A stretch of 64,000 bases of DNA from Superficieibacter sp. 1612_C1 (GTDB lineage: Bacteria > Pseudomonadota > Gammaproteobacteria > Enterobacterales > Enterobacteriaceae). The notes below the pieces were generated by a model, which saw nothing but the letters and a program-made list of their open reading frames with translations, ran no database searches and was not told where the DNA came from. The stretch covers positions 186,001-250,000 of the forward strand of contig NZ_JADGMI010000003.1 of assembly GCF_015234305.1 (NCBI RefSeq), given 5' to 3'. Positions 7,095 to 15,480 of the stretch are shown here, piece by piece; positions within the stretch are counted from its first letter, which is position 1, and every line of letters starts with the position of its first letter. A program made the position numbers and the translations under genes.

Positions 7095-8411
7095 ATGTCA
7101 TTCGTCAAAAAATTATTACAGGATGTGCCATTACCGGATATGGTGAAAATAAAACAGCATTTTCCCTCCCCGGAAGAAATAACGGATATTCCGCTGACGA
7201 TTCACCAGCAGTTTAGCCATCCGGATATTCGTAAAACCATTAAACCCGGTATGACCATCGCCGTGGGCGTGGGAAGTCGCGGCGTGGATAAAATCGCTGA
7301 AATTGCCCGGGCGGTCGTTGCAGAACTGAAAGCATTAGGCGCGCATCCTTTTGCGGTTCCGGCGATGGGCAGTCACGGCGGCGCTACCGCGGCGGGTCAG
7401 CTGCACGTACTGGAAAATCTCGGCATTACGGAAGCCACGCTGGGCTGTGAAATTCGCTCCTCCATGGAAACGGTGAAAGTTGGCGAGATAGAAAATGGAC
7501 TGGACGTCCTGATGGATAAAAATGCCATGCAGGCCGACGGTATTATCGCCATCAACCGTATCAAAGCGCATAACGCTTTCACTGCGCCAATGGAAAGCGG
7601 CATTCTGAAAATGATCACCATCGGCTTTGGTAAGCAGGAAGGGGCGGACGCCTGCCATACGTATGGTTTCGGCAATATGGCGAAAAATATCCTTGATATG
7701 GCGCGCGTTAAAATTGCCAATACGCCCTTTTTATTTGGCGTGGGCACCATTGAAAACGCCTACGACAAAGTGGTTAAAATCGAAGCTATTCCGGCAGACC
7801 GCCTGGAAGAGCGTGAAAAAGCGCTGCTGGCCGAATCCAAAAGCTACTTCCCACGCATTATGTTCGAAAATGTGGACGTGGTAATTATCGACCTGATGGG
7901 CAAAATCTACTCCGGCGGCGGCATGGACGGTCACGTCATGGGGCGCGCACCGACACCTTACGTGGAGCCAATCGCCTCCATCCGTCCGGATCGTATTGCG
8001 GTCCTTGACCTGCATGAGCAGAGTGGCGGCAATGCCACCGGCATGGGTTGGGCCGATTATTGTACCCAGCGTCTGTTTGATAAAGTCGATTTGCAGGAAA
8101 CCTATCCGAACGTTATTACCTCACGTTTAGCCCGTGACGGCTTTGTGCCCGTGATCCTCTCTTCCGATAAAGAAGCGATTCAGGCCGCGCTGAAAACCTG
8201 CATTATTCTGGATGGCCGTACTGAAATCCGCATGGTCCGTATCGCCAATACGTTACATATCGACGATATGTATATTTCGGCCAACATGCTCGACGACGCC
8301 ATGAAAAATGAAAATATAGAAATTATTTCTGGCCCGGCGCAGTTCCAGTTTGATGAACAGGACAACCTCGTCGATCTGGGAAATATTTCAGGAAAAGATA
8401 AGCATCATTAA
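7095..8411 (+). CDS. larA: LarA-family nickel-pincer-nucleotide racemase/epimerase
   Basis: 438 residues from the ATG at 7095, which follows ACAAGGACTACG; the frame opens upstream at 7044 but that extension is not family-like. By comparison with L. plantarum lactate racemase (His108, His174, Lys184, His200), the candidates are His94 in GSHGG, His159 in IKAHN, Lys172 in GILKM (cofactor attachment) and His188 in CHTYG (nickel ligand). The 16-residue Lys-to-His spacing is the same. LarA-type enzymes racemise or epimerise 2-hydroxy acids; homologues acting on malate, phenyllactate, hydroxyglutarate and gluconate have been described. A dehydratase and an aldolase precede it and the cofactor genes follow, so a sugar acid is likelier than lactate. 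The symbol denotes the family only. Confidence 0.85.
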   Translation: MSFVKKLLQDVPLPDMVKIKQHFPSPEEITDIPLTIHQQFSHPDIRKTIKPGMTIAVGVGSRGVDKIAEIARAVVAELKALGAHPFAVPAMGSHGGATAAGQLHVLENLGITEATLGCEIRSSMETVKVGEIENGLDVLMDKNAMQADGIIAINRIKAHNAFTAPMESGILKMITIGFGKQEGADACHTYGFGNMAKNILDMARVKIANTPFLFGVGTIENAYDKVVKIEAIPADRLEEREKALLAESKSYFPRIMFENVDVVIIDLMGKIYSGGGMDGHVMGRAPTPYVEPIASIRPDRIAVLDLHEQSGGNATGMGWADYCTQRLFDKVDLQETYPNVITSRLARDGFVPVILSSDKEAIQAALKTCIILDGRTEIRMVRIANTLHIDDMYISANMLDDAMKNENIEIISGPAQFQFDEQDNLVDLGNISGKDKHH

Positions 8412-8462
8412 TTATTAAAAAACCCCTTTTGACGGGAAATTATTTATACGACAGGAGTCATT

Positions 8463-9755
8463 ATGTCAATATCCACAGCTCTACCTGCTATTGTCAGTAA
8501 AACGAAGTGGCGGCTTATTCCTTTTATGCTGATGCTGTATATTCTGGCATTTTTAGATCGTTCCAATATCGGTTTTGCGAAAGAAACCTATCAGGTTGAT
8601 ATCGGCCTGAGTAATGAAGCCTATGCGCTGGGTGCAGGGCTTTTCTTTGTGGTCTACGCCTTCCTCGGTGCACCCGCTAACCTCTGCTTACGTAAGTTTG
8701 GTGCCCGCCGCTGGATCGGCATGACCACCCTGGTCTGGGGCGCATTGTCCGTGGCGATGGGTTTCGCCGATAGCGAGGCGAAGTTCCTGACGGTACGCGT
8801 TCTGTTAGGGATTGCCGAAGCGGGCTTCTTCCCGGGCATGATCTACCTCACCTCCCAGTGGTTCCCACAGGCGAACCGTGCGAGCGTGATGGGCCTGTTT
8901 TATATGGGTGCTCCGCTGGCAATGGCCTTTGGCTCTCCGCTTTCCGGCGCGCTGCTGGAGCTTCACGGCTGGCTGGGCCATCCGGGCTGGTTCTGGATGT
9001 TCGTTATTGAAGGTATCCTGGCGGTAGCCGCAGGCGCGTGGACGTTCTCCTATCTGGACGATACCCCGGCCCATGCCCGCTTCCTGGATGCTAAAGAGCG
9101 CGAAACGTTGCAACAGCAGCTGGCAAAAGAGGAAAGCAGCAAATCCAGCGCCACCATTGGTGAGGCACTGAAAAACCCGCGCGTCTGGCACCTGGCCGTG
9201 ATTTACGGCACCATCCAGTGCGGCGTATATGGCCTGATTTTCTTCCTGCCAACCCAGGTTGCGTCAATTATGGGCAGCTCGGTGAATTTCATGACATCCG
9301 TCATTACCGCGGTTCCCTGGCTGTGTGCATTATTCGGCACGTTCTTTATTCCGCGCTATTCAGACAAAATTCAGGAACGTCGTAAAATCGCAGCAATTAC
9401 CTTCTGCATCGGTGGTCTGGCATTAATGGCTTCTGCTTTTGTAAGCCCTTACGCCGCTATTATTGCGCTGTGCCTGGCAGCAACGGCGTTCTTCGCCTGC
9501 CAGCCGGTATTCTGGGCGATCCCGACCAGCCTGCTTTCCGGTAGTGCACTGGCAGTAAGTATCGGTTTTATTAATATGTTTGGCGCATTTTTCAGCTTTG
9601 CCGCACCGCTTATTCGCGTACACGCTGAAACGATCTTTGCTTCTCCGGCGGCAGGTTTAGTCTCTATCGGCTCTATTGTCGTGCTGGGCGCGCTGGCAAT
9701 TATTGCGCTGGGTAAACAGGGTTCCGCTCAATTGAGCACGCAGACAAATAAATAA
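8463..9755 (+). CDS. MFS transporter, anion:cation symporter (ACS) family
   Basis: 430 residues with about 12 predicted membrane segments and a central hydrophilic loop near residue 200. LAFLDRSNIGFAK in the first segment and the GARRWIG loop are typical of the ACS family (ExuT, GudP, tartrate and phthalate carriers), which import carboxylates with protons or cations. CAGGAG precedes the ATG at 8463. It lies between larA and larC and is the obvious importer for the acid handled by this operon. Confidence 0.88.
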   Translation: MSISTALPAIVSKTKWRLIPFMLMLYILAFLDRSNIGFAKETYQVDIGLSNEAYALGAGLFFVVYAFLGAPANLCLRKFGARRWIGMTTLVWGALSVAMGFADSEAKFLTVRVLLGIAEAGFFPGMIYLTSQWFPQANRASVMGLFYMGAPLAMAFGSPLSGALLELHGWLGHPGWFWMFVIEGILAVAAGAWTFSYLDDTPAHARFLDAKERETLQQQLAKEESSKSSATIGEALKNPRVWHLAVIYGTIQCGVYGLIFFLPTQVASIMGSSVNFMTSVITAVPWLCALFGTFFIPRYSDKIQERRKIAAITFCIGGLALMASAFVSPYAAIIALCLAATAFFACQPVFWAIPTSLLSGSALAVSIGFINMFGAFFSFAAPLIRVHAETIFASPAAGLVSIGSIVVLGALAIIALGKQGSAQLSTQTNK

Positions 9756-9776
9756 GATTTTCAGGAGTATTAATTC

Positions 9777-11039
9777 GTGAGCAGCACCAGGATGCATATT
9801 CACCTTGATGTTATTGGCGGGATTGCCGGCGATATGTTTGCCGCCGCAATGCTGGATGCGTTCCCCGACCTCCGCTTACCGCTTGAGGAGATGCTGTCCG
9901 GCTTAACGCTTGCGCTTAACGCGAGCTTCCTACTGGAAGACGCGATGGACAAAGGGTTAACCGGCAAGCGTTTTCAGGTCGTTATGGGTAATAGCGTGGT
10001 GAGCGATAAAACGCATCTGGTCTTTACCCCCGCCAGACGGCCATCGGGTGTGCTGGCTCCTGCTGCTCACGATCATCACCACTATCGCTGGCAGGATGTG
10101 ATGCAGCGCCTCGACAGGGCTGCACTGCCGGACGATATCGCCCGCTGTGCCAGGGAGATTTATACCCTGCTGGCTCAGGCCGAGTGTGCCGTTCACAACA
10201 CCAGCCTTGAGCAATTACATCTGCATGAAGTGGGCGCAGCCGATGCGTTAATTGACATCGTCAGCGCCGCTTTTCTTATTCATCACAGTCAGGCCACTAG
10301 CTGGTCTGTCTCTTCCCTGCCGTGGGGCGGCGGAATGACCCGCTGCGCGCACGGCAAAATTCCTGTCCCTGCGCCAGCCACGCTTAACCTGCTCGACGGC
10401 TTTTCATGGTTTGACGACGGCCAGCCCGGCGAGCGGATCACGCCTACCGGTGCCGCCATCCTCGCGTGGCTTAAGCCGCGTTTCGCGCCAGTTCACGGCA
10501 GCAGTAGCGCTACCGGCTATGGCTTCGGCAACCGCCAGTTTGCCCAGTGTGCCAACGTCCTGCGCGTCTGCGCGTTTACCCAGTGCGACGCTACCCTGCA
10601 ACAGGAGAGCATTATCGCAGTGCAGTGCGACATTGACGATATGACGCCGGAACTACTGGCTATCGCCATCGATCAGTTACGTCAACATGAGGCGGTTATC
10701 GACCTGACCACCTACGCCGGGCAAGGCAAAAAACAGCGCTGGGTCACTCATCTGGAGATCCTCTGCCGGGCACCGCAGCTGGATGACGTGTGCCAGGCCA
10801 TTTTTAACCAGACCTCGACGCTGGGCGTGCGTTTTCATCCCGTTACCCGCTACACCCTGCCGCGTCGTCATGACGTGATTACCCACGAACAGCAAGAATG
10901 GCCGGTGAAATACGCACGTCGTCCTAATGGCGAAGAGAGCTGTAAAGTCGAGGCTGACAGCCTGTGCCTCTCTTCGCAGAGCCATCATCAGCGCCAGGGC
11001 ATTAAAGCCACAATAGAAAATCATCTCGTCAGCAAATAA
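9777..11039 (+). CDS. larC: LarC, nickel insertase of nickel-pincer cofactor synthesis
   Basis: 420 residues. The N-terminal signature IHLDVIGGIAGDMFAAAMLDA and an internal His-rich segment (AAHDHHHYRW) match LarC, the CTP-dependent cyclometallase that inserts nickel into the pincer nucleotide. In L. plantarum LarC is split into two ORFs and made by frameshifting; here it is one uninterrupted frame. The start is GTG at 9777, preceded by CAGGAG. Followed by larE with a nine-base gap. Confidence 0.92.
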   Translation: MSSTRMHIHLDVIGGIAGDMFAAAMLDAFPDLRLPLEEMLSGLTLALNASFLLEDAMDKGLTGKRFQVVMGNSVVSDKTHLVFTPARRPSGVLAPAAHDHHHYRWQDVMQRLDRAALPDDIARCAREIYTLLAQAECAVHNTSLEQLHLHEVGAADALIDIVSAAFLIHHSQATSWSVSSLPWGGGMTRCAHGKIPVPAPATLNLLDGFSWFDDGQPGERITPTGAAILAWLKPRFAPVHGSSSATGYGFGNRQFAQCANVLRVCAFTQCDATLQQESIIAVQCDIDDMTPELLAIAIDQLRQHEAVIDLTTYAGQGKKQRWVTHLEILCRAPQLDDVCQAIFNQTSTLGVRFHPVTRYTLPRRHDVITHEQQEWPVKYARRPNGEESCKVEADSLCLSSQSHHQRQGIKATIENHLVSK

Positions 11040-11048
11040 GGTCATAAC

Positions 11049-11885
11049 GTGAATACAGATCGGGAAATTCTCCATAAAATTTCGCTATTAGAAGCGTGTC
11101 TGCGCGCAACCGAACGCTGTACGATAGCCGTCAGCGGCGGTATCGACAGTATGCTGCTGTCATGGATAGCCAGTCGCTGCCTGGGCGATAACGCGCTGAT
11201 TGTTCACGCTACGTCACCCGCCGTATCGCAAAAAGACGGTAGCCGGGTCCGCGATTATGCCGCGCGCTGGCAATGGAATTATCAGGAGATCGTCTCCGAT
11301 CAAATCCACCAGGAAATGTATCAAAGTAACCCGTTAAACCGCTGCTATTACTGCAAAAGCGGCCTTTACTGCCAGTTGGGAAAATTCAACCACGGCCACG
11401 TCATGACCGGCACCAACATGAACGATCTCGGTGATTTCCGTCCGGGGCTGATTGCCGCTCAGGAGCAGGGCGTGCGCCACCCTTACGTTGAATGCCAGAT
11501 AGATAAAGCCACGATCCGTCAAATTGCCGCCCATTTTCGGCTTGTCGATCTCCAGGATCTCCCGGCGTCTCCCTGCCTGTCGAGCCGGATTGAAACCGGG
11601 ATCCGCATCAACACCGCTCAGCTCTCTCTGATTGACCGCGCGGAAAGCTACCTGCGCCAGCATTTTCCTGAGCAAACCGTCCGCCTGCGTATTCGTAAAG
11701 ACGGGCTGGTGGTCGAACTCGCTGGACCGACGCTCGACGGGCTGGATGCGAAAAATAAAGCGGACCATATTACCTGCGTCGAATCGATGGCGCGCGAAAG
11801 CGGCATTGATGCGCCGGTGCGTTTTGCCCCCTATACGCAGGGCAGCGCGTTTATCGGGGATAAGAGTGTGCGGGCGGGGCAATGA
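11049..11885 (+). CDS. larE: LarE, sulfur transferase of nickel-pincer cofactor synthesis
   Basis: 278 residues, GTG start at 11049. The ATP pyrophosphatase PP-loop SGGIDS is at 29-34. Cys176 in SPCLSSR matches the sacrificial cysteine of L. plantarum LarE in motif and number. Cys99 and Cys102 (NRCYYC) are also present; three-cysteine LarE proteins such as that of Thermotoga have been described as [4Fe-4S]-dependent, so this enzyme may use a cluster rather than sacrificing its own sulfur. It converts the carboxylates of the LarB product to thiocarboxylates. Its stop overlaps the larB start by four bases (ATGA). Confidence 0.92.
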   Translation: MNTDREILHKISLLEACLRATERCTIAVSGGIDSMLLSWIASRCLGDNALIVHATSPAVSQKDGSRVRDYAARWQWNYQEIVSDQIHQEMYQSNPLNRCYYCKSGLYCQLGKFNHGHVMTGTNMNDLGDFRPGLIAAQEQGVRHPYVECQIDKATIRQIAAHFRLVDLQDLPASPCLSSRIETGIRINTAQLSLIDRAESYLRQHFPEQTVRLRIRKDGLVVELAGPTLDGLDAKNKADHITCVESMARESGIDAPVRFAPYTQGSAFIGDKSVRAGQ

Positions 11886-12541
11886 CAGACATTATTATGG
11901 ATTTCCAGCGCACGGCGCGCTGCGGCATCAGCGAAGCGGTGCTGTGCGAATATAAAGACAGCGATCAAATCGCCACTATTCTGGCGATGGCCCGCCAGCG
12001 GCAGCAGCGACTACTGTTGACCCGCCTGTCGCCTGAAAAGTATCAGCAACTCGATGAGCAGGATCAATACCAGTTGCACTGGTTTCCCACGGCGCAGTGC
12101 GCCATTCTCGGTGAAAATCCGCCGCTCACCGCTGAGGCCGTCATCGGCGTGATCTCCGGCGGCGCATCCGATCGCCGGGTCTGTGAAGAGATCCAGCTCA
12201 CGCTGAATTTCCATGGCATCGCCTGCCAGCTACATCAGGATCTGGGCGTTGCCGGATTATGGCGTTTACAGCAACATCTGGCGCAGTTGCAGCGGTACAA
12301 CATTATTATCGCCGTGGCGGGGATGGAAGCTGCGCTGCCGACCGTGGTGGCCGGGCTGGTTCGCGCCCCGGTGATCGCCGTTCCCACCTCCGTGGGCTAC
12401 GGTATTTCCGCTGGCGGACAGGTGGCGCTGAACGCCTGTCTGGCAAGCTGCGCGGGTGGGGTGATGACCATGAACATTGATAACGGCTACGGTGCCGCCA
12501 CGGCAGCCATCCGTATTTATCACCAGTTTGCGACGACCTGA
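11882..12541 (+). CDS. larB: LarB, carboxylase/hydrolase starting nickel-pincer cofactor synthesis
   Basis: 219 residues. The C-terminal half is PurE-like (GVISGGASDRRVCEEI, then VAGMEAALPTVVAGL and AVPTSVGYG), as in LarB, which carboxylates nicotinic acid adenine dinucleotide and hydrolyses it to the mononucleotide. Its start overlaps larE, consistent with translational coupling. With LarC and LarE it completes the known cofactor set, in the unusual order C-E-B. Confidence 0.92.
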   Translation: MTDIIMDFQRTARCGISEAVLCEYKDSDQIATILAMARQRQQRLLLTRLSPEKYQQLDEQDQYQLHWFPTAQCAILGENPPLTAEAVIGVISGGASDRRVCEEIQLTLNFHGIACQLHQDLGVAGLWRLQQHLAQLQRYNIIIAVAGMEAALPTVVAGLVRAPVIAVPTSVGYGISAGGQVALNACLASCAGGVMTMNIDNGYGAATAAIRIYHQFATT

Positions 12542-12552
12542 GGAGCAATCCC

Positions 12553-13560
12553 ATGAAACTTCATCCTCGGGCTATTATGCTCATCGCCGTGCTGGTCCTG
12601 GCTAACCTGTTTTCCTGGATCTGGGCCTTTTATCTGTTCCACGATAACACCACGTTAATGGCATCCGCGTTGCTGGCGTGGAGCTACGGCCTGCGTCATG
12701 CGGTGGATGCCGATCATATCGCGGCTATTGATAACGTAACGCGTAAGATGCTCCAGCAGAAAAAATATACGCCGGGCGTCGGCGCATGGTTCTCGCTCGG
12801 GCATTCCAGCATCGTGGTTCTCGCCACCGTGGCGATTGCCGTCACTGCCACCGCCTTTCAACGGCAGATGGGCTGGCTGCATGATTATGGCGGCATTATC
12901 GGTACGCTGGTTTCCGCTACCTTCCTGATCGTCCTGGCGCTGGTTAACCTGATGATCCTGCGCAGCGTCTGGCAGTGCTTCAAGAAGGTGAAACAGGGGC
13001 AAACGCTGGCCTCAACGGAGCTGAACCTCGCCTCCGGTGGCCTGATGAGCCGGATCATGGCCGGAAGCTTCAGGCTGGTCAATAAAAGCTGGCATATGTA
13101 TTTCGTTGGCTTTTTATTTGGCCTCGGGTTTGATACCGCCACGGAAGTGGGCCTGCTGGCAATTTCCGCCACTGGCGCATCAACCGGCATGTCAATATGG
13201 GCGATTCTTGTCTTCCCGGCGCTATTTACCAGCGGCATGGCATTAATTGATACCGTTGATAATTTACTGATGATCCACGCCTACGGCTGGGCCTTTAATA
13301 AGCCGCAAAGAAAGCTCTACTATAATATGACGATTACCGGGACATCGGTCATTATTGCGCTCTTTATTGGCGGACTGGAGGCATTAGGCTTAGTGGTTGA
13401 TAAATTCAATTTGCAGGGTAAATTCTGGGAATGGATTAATACAATGAATGATAGTTTAGGTGACGCGGGTTTCTGGGTCATTGGCATATTTATCGTTTGC
13501 TGGATTGTCTCCGTCCTCAACTACCGCTGGAAAAACTACGACGCCCTGCCGGTAAACTGA
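12553..13560 (+). CDS. NiCoT-family nickel/cobalt permease (NixA/HoxN type)
   Basis: 335 residues with about eight membrane segments. The signature RHAVDADHIAAIDN (HxxxxDH) in the second segment, LGHSSIVV and GFDTATEVGLL are diagnostic of NiCoT high-affinity transporters. It starts 11 bases after larB with GAGGAG just before the ATG. A dedicated nickel importer beside lar biosynthesis genes strongly suggests it supplies LarC; cobalt transport cannot be excluded. Confidence 0.92.
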   Translation: MKLHPRAIMLIAVLVLANLFSWIWAFYLFHDNTTLMASALLAWSYGLRHAVDADHIAAIDNVTRKMLQQKKYTPGVGAWFSLGHSSIVVLATVAIAVTATAFQRQMGWLHDYGGIIGTLVSATFLIVLALVNLMILRSVWQCFKKVKQGQTLASTELNLASGGLMSRIMAGSFRLVNKSWHMYFVGFLFGLGFDTATEVGLLAISATGASTGMSIWAILVFPALFTSGMALIDTVDNLLMIHAYGWAFNKPQRKLYYNMTITGTSVIIALFIGGLEALGLVVDKFNLQGKFWEWINTMNDSLGDAGFWVIGIFIVCWIVSVLNYRWKNYDALPVN

Positions 13561-13573
13561 CTATCTGCTTTAA

Positions 13574-13601
13574 CCGACTGCGGGAAAATGTCCGCAGTCG
13601 G
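13574..13601 (+). terminator. Hairpin at the end of the lar operon
   Basis: CCGACTGCGG (13574-13583) and CCGCAGTCGG (13592-13601) form a perfect 10-bp stem 13 bases after the permease stop. There is no U-tract, so it may be a 3' stability element or a weak terminator. Confidence 0.45.
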
Positions 13602-13701
13602 CCATCAATCGTATTGCAAAGGAGTTTAAAGCCAGTATAACTATGCTCATCAATTGGAGTATAATATTGCGTATTCTTCTGGCTGGCTATTGAACTTAAT
13701 T

Positions 13702-14457
13702 ATGCTATCAAATTCAACCACCTCTGTTCCCGCACTCGATAAGACCATCAGGATCTGCAACTATCTTTTTGCTTCGCCGGGTGCGACCTTCAGCCAGATC
13801 CAGCAGGACCTCTCCTTACCTAAAAGCAGCACCTCTTCTCTGCTTAACGCCCTCACCGTTCATCACATTTTGCGTCAGGAAAAAGGCCGTTTTTATCTGG
13901 GTCTTAAACTGTATGAGTGGGGTAATAAGTCGCTTGAGCAGTTCGATATTCGTAATATTGCGCTGCCGGTTCTGGAAAGAGTGCGTAATCAAACCGACCT
14001 CACCTGCCATTTAGGCGTGCTGGACGATCTCTCTCCCATCTATATTCTGAAACTGGAAAGTAACCATCCGATTGGTATTCGCACCTGGGAAGGGAAAAAA
14101 TTACCGCTTCACAGCTCTGGCGTCGGTAAAGCATTGTGTGCGTGGTTACCGGAAGAGAAAATTGATGTGCTGCTGCCGGATGAAAACCTGCCCCGCTACA
14201 CCGACACCACCATCACCAAAAAAAGTGATTTGATGGCGGAGTTTGCCAGCATCAGAAACCGGGGCTGGGCTTATGATAACGAAGAAGATTGTCCTGGGGT
14301 GTTCTGCATCGCCGCGCCGGTGTTCGATCACAAACATAATGTTATTGCGGCGATCAGCGCGTGCGGCGTGCAGCTTCAGCTTCCCGAAGAGAAGATCGCT
14401 GAAATCTCCCGGTTGATTATGAACGCCTGCCGCGATCTCTCCGCCAAAATGCTGTGA
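13702..14457 (+). CDS. IclR-family transcriptional regulator
   Basis: 251 residues from the ATG at 13702. The frame extends back to a TTG at 13654, but the family-like sequence begins with VPALDKTIRICNYL. An N-terminal winged helix-turn-helix (about 10-70, with LPKSSTSSLLNAL) is followed by the IclR effector-binding domain (GIRTWEGKKLPLHSSGVGKA and later FCIAAPVFDHKHNVIAAIS). IclR proteins commonly control sugar-acid catabolism. Placed last in the island, it is the likely local regulator, and the paired GTTCY-N6-RGAAC sites at 4090 and 4370 are candidate operators. Confidence 0.88.
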   Translation: MLSNSTTSVPALDKTIRICNYLFASPGATFSQIQQDLSLPKSSTSSLLNALTVHHILRQEKGRFYLGLKLYEWGNKSLEQFDIRNIALPVLERVRNQTDLTCHLGVLDDLSPIYILKLESNHPIGIRTWEGKKLPLHSSGVGKALCAWLPEEKIDVLLPDENLPRYTDTTITKKSDLMAEFASIRNRGWAYDNEEDCPGVFCIAAPVFDHKHNVIAAISACGVQLQLPEEKIAEISRLIMNACRDLSAKML

Positions 14458-14467
14458 TCCTGCCGTG

Positions 14468-14487
14468 GTCAGCCCTGCGGGGCTGAC
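14468..14487 (+). terminator. Intrinsic terminator after the IclR gene
   Basis: GTCAGCCC-tgcg-GGGCTGAC (14468-14487) is a perfect 8-bp stem with a tetraloop 10 bases after the stop; a T-rich stretch follows some 17 bases later. It may also end the convergent yqjH transcript. Confidence 0.6.
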
Positions 14488-14490
14488 ACG

Positions 14491-15264
14491 CTATTCCCCT
14501 TTTTTATGCCAGTAGGCTACGCTGCGTATCCGTTGCGGGTCAGGATCCTGAGCATCAAATACCGTCGACAGCTTTTTCACCGTCTCGCCTTCGCCGGTCA
14601 GCCAGATAAAGTAATCGTCACGCGGAACCGTGAACTGCGCCAGACGCGCCGCAAGGGCTTGCTCATCGTGACCGATAATCCACTCGATGTTGAAATCGGC
14701 GAGATGCGCCAGATACTCTTTCAGCGCCGCATCGTTCACGCTGACGATCGCTTCAACGTGCGGACGCCGGGTCAGACGCTGTAACCCCTCCAGCCGACGA
14801 CGCAGGGCTGGCATACCGGACTCATCGCAGACGTAGAGCTGCCAGGCATAATCCTCCGGCACAACCAGCGATCCGCGCGGCCCGCCAATCGTTAGCGTAT
14901 CTCCGACGCGGGCATTAGCCGCCCAGCTGCTCGCCACGCCGCCCGCGTGGATGAAGAAATCCAGCGCCAGCTCATGACGCTCAGCATCGTAGAGCGGCGT
15001 GTAATCACGCGCGGCAGGACGCACGCCATCGGCCCAGATAATGCCTTCATCCGTTACTGTGGGAGGGAGCAGACGCGTCCCCTCCGCCGGGAAGAAAATT
15101 TTAGTGTGGTCATCAAACCCTTGTGAAGAGAAACCGTCCAGCGCTTCGCCGCCCAGCACGATGCGCTGAAAGCCTGTGCTGATGCGTTCGACGCGCAGCA
15201 CGTCAAGTTCGCGAAAACGCAGTTCATTGCGCACGCGTCGGGGATAAGGAGATTTTTCGCTCAT
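14491..15264 (-). CDS. yqjH: YqjH, NADPH-dependent ferric-chelate reductase
   Basis: 257 residues, siderophore-interacting protein family; E. coli YqjH is of similar length. FAD-binding (RDYTPLY) and pyridine-nucleotide-domain features (GGPRGS, then DESGMPALRR) are visible. It releases iron from ferric chelates in the cytoplasm. It is divergent from yqjI, whose product represses it in E. coli, and a Fur-like site lies upstream, so both iron and the metal sensor should control it. Confidence 0.92.
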   Translation of the reverse strand: MSEKSPYPRRVRNELRFRELDVLRVERISTGFQRIVLGGEALDGFSSQGFDDHTKIFFPAEGTRLLPPTVTDEGIIWADGVRPAARDYTPLYDAERHELALDFFIHAGGVASSWAANARVGDTLTIGGPRGSLVVPEDYAWQLYVCDESGMPALRRRLEGLQRLTRRPHVEAIVSVNDAALKEYLAHLADFNIEWIIGHDEQALAARLAQFTVPRDDYFIWLTGEGETVKKLSTVFDAQDPDPQRIRSVAYWHKKGE

Positions 15265-15287
15265 AATTTAACCCTTTGTGAATTTCC

Positions 15288-15460
15288 GATATATCTAATC
15301 TTATTTTTAAATGATAATGATTGTTAGTTAGCAAAAAATCAAGCGTTTTTTGATATACAAAGGCAGCGTTTCTGATCCTTTTAAAAAGCCATTAAAATTA
15401 TTACGATGGGTTATTTTAGTCTTGCATTGAAACCCATATTAGATATAAATTAGATATATC
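15288..15460. promoter_or_regulatory. YqjI (PadR) operator-like repeats flanking the yqjH-yqjI spacer
   Basis: GATATATCTAAT at 15288-15299 is the exact reverse complement of ATTAGATATATC at 15449-15460. A further direct copy of ATTAGATATA lies at 15438-15447. One copy lies next to each divergent start, the layout expected for a repressor controlling both genes. E. coli YqjI binds inverted repeats in this same spacer. Confidence 0.6.
15309..15327 (-). promoter_or_regulatory. Fur-box-like site upstream of yqjH
   Basis: AAATGATAATGATTGTTAG resembles the Fur consensus GATAATGATAATCATTATC, 45 bases upstream of the yqjH start. E. coli yqjH is known to be Fur-regulated. Confidence 0.6.
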
Positions 15461-15480
15461 AAAATACGTAAGGAGTTTTT

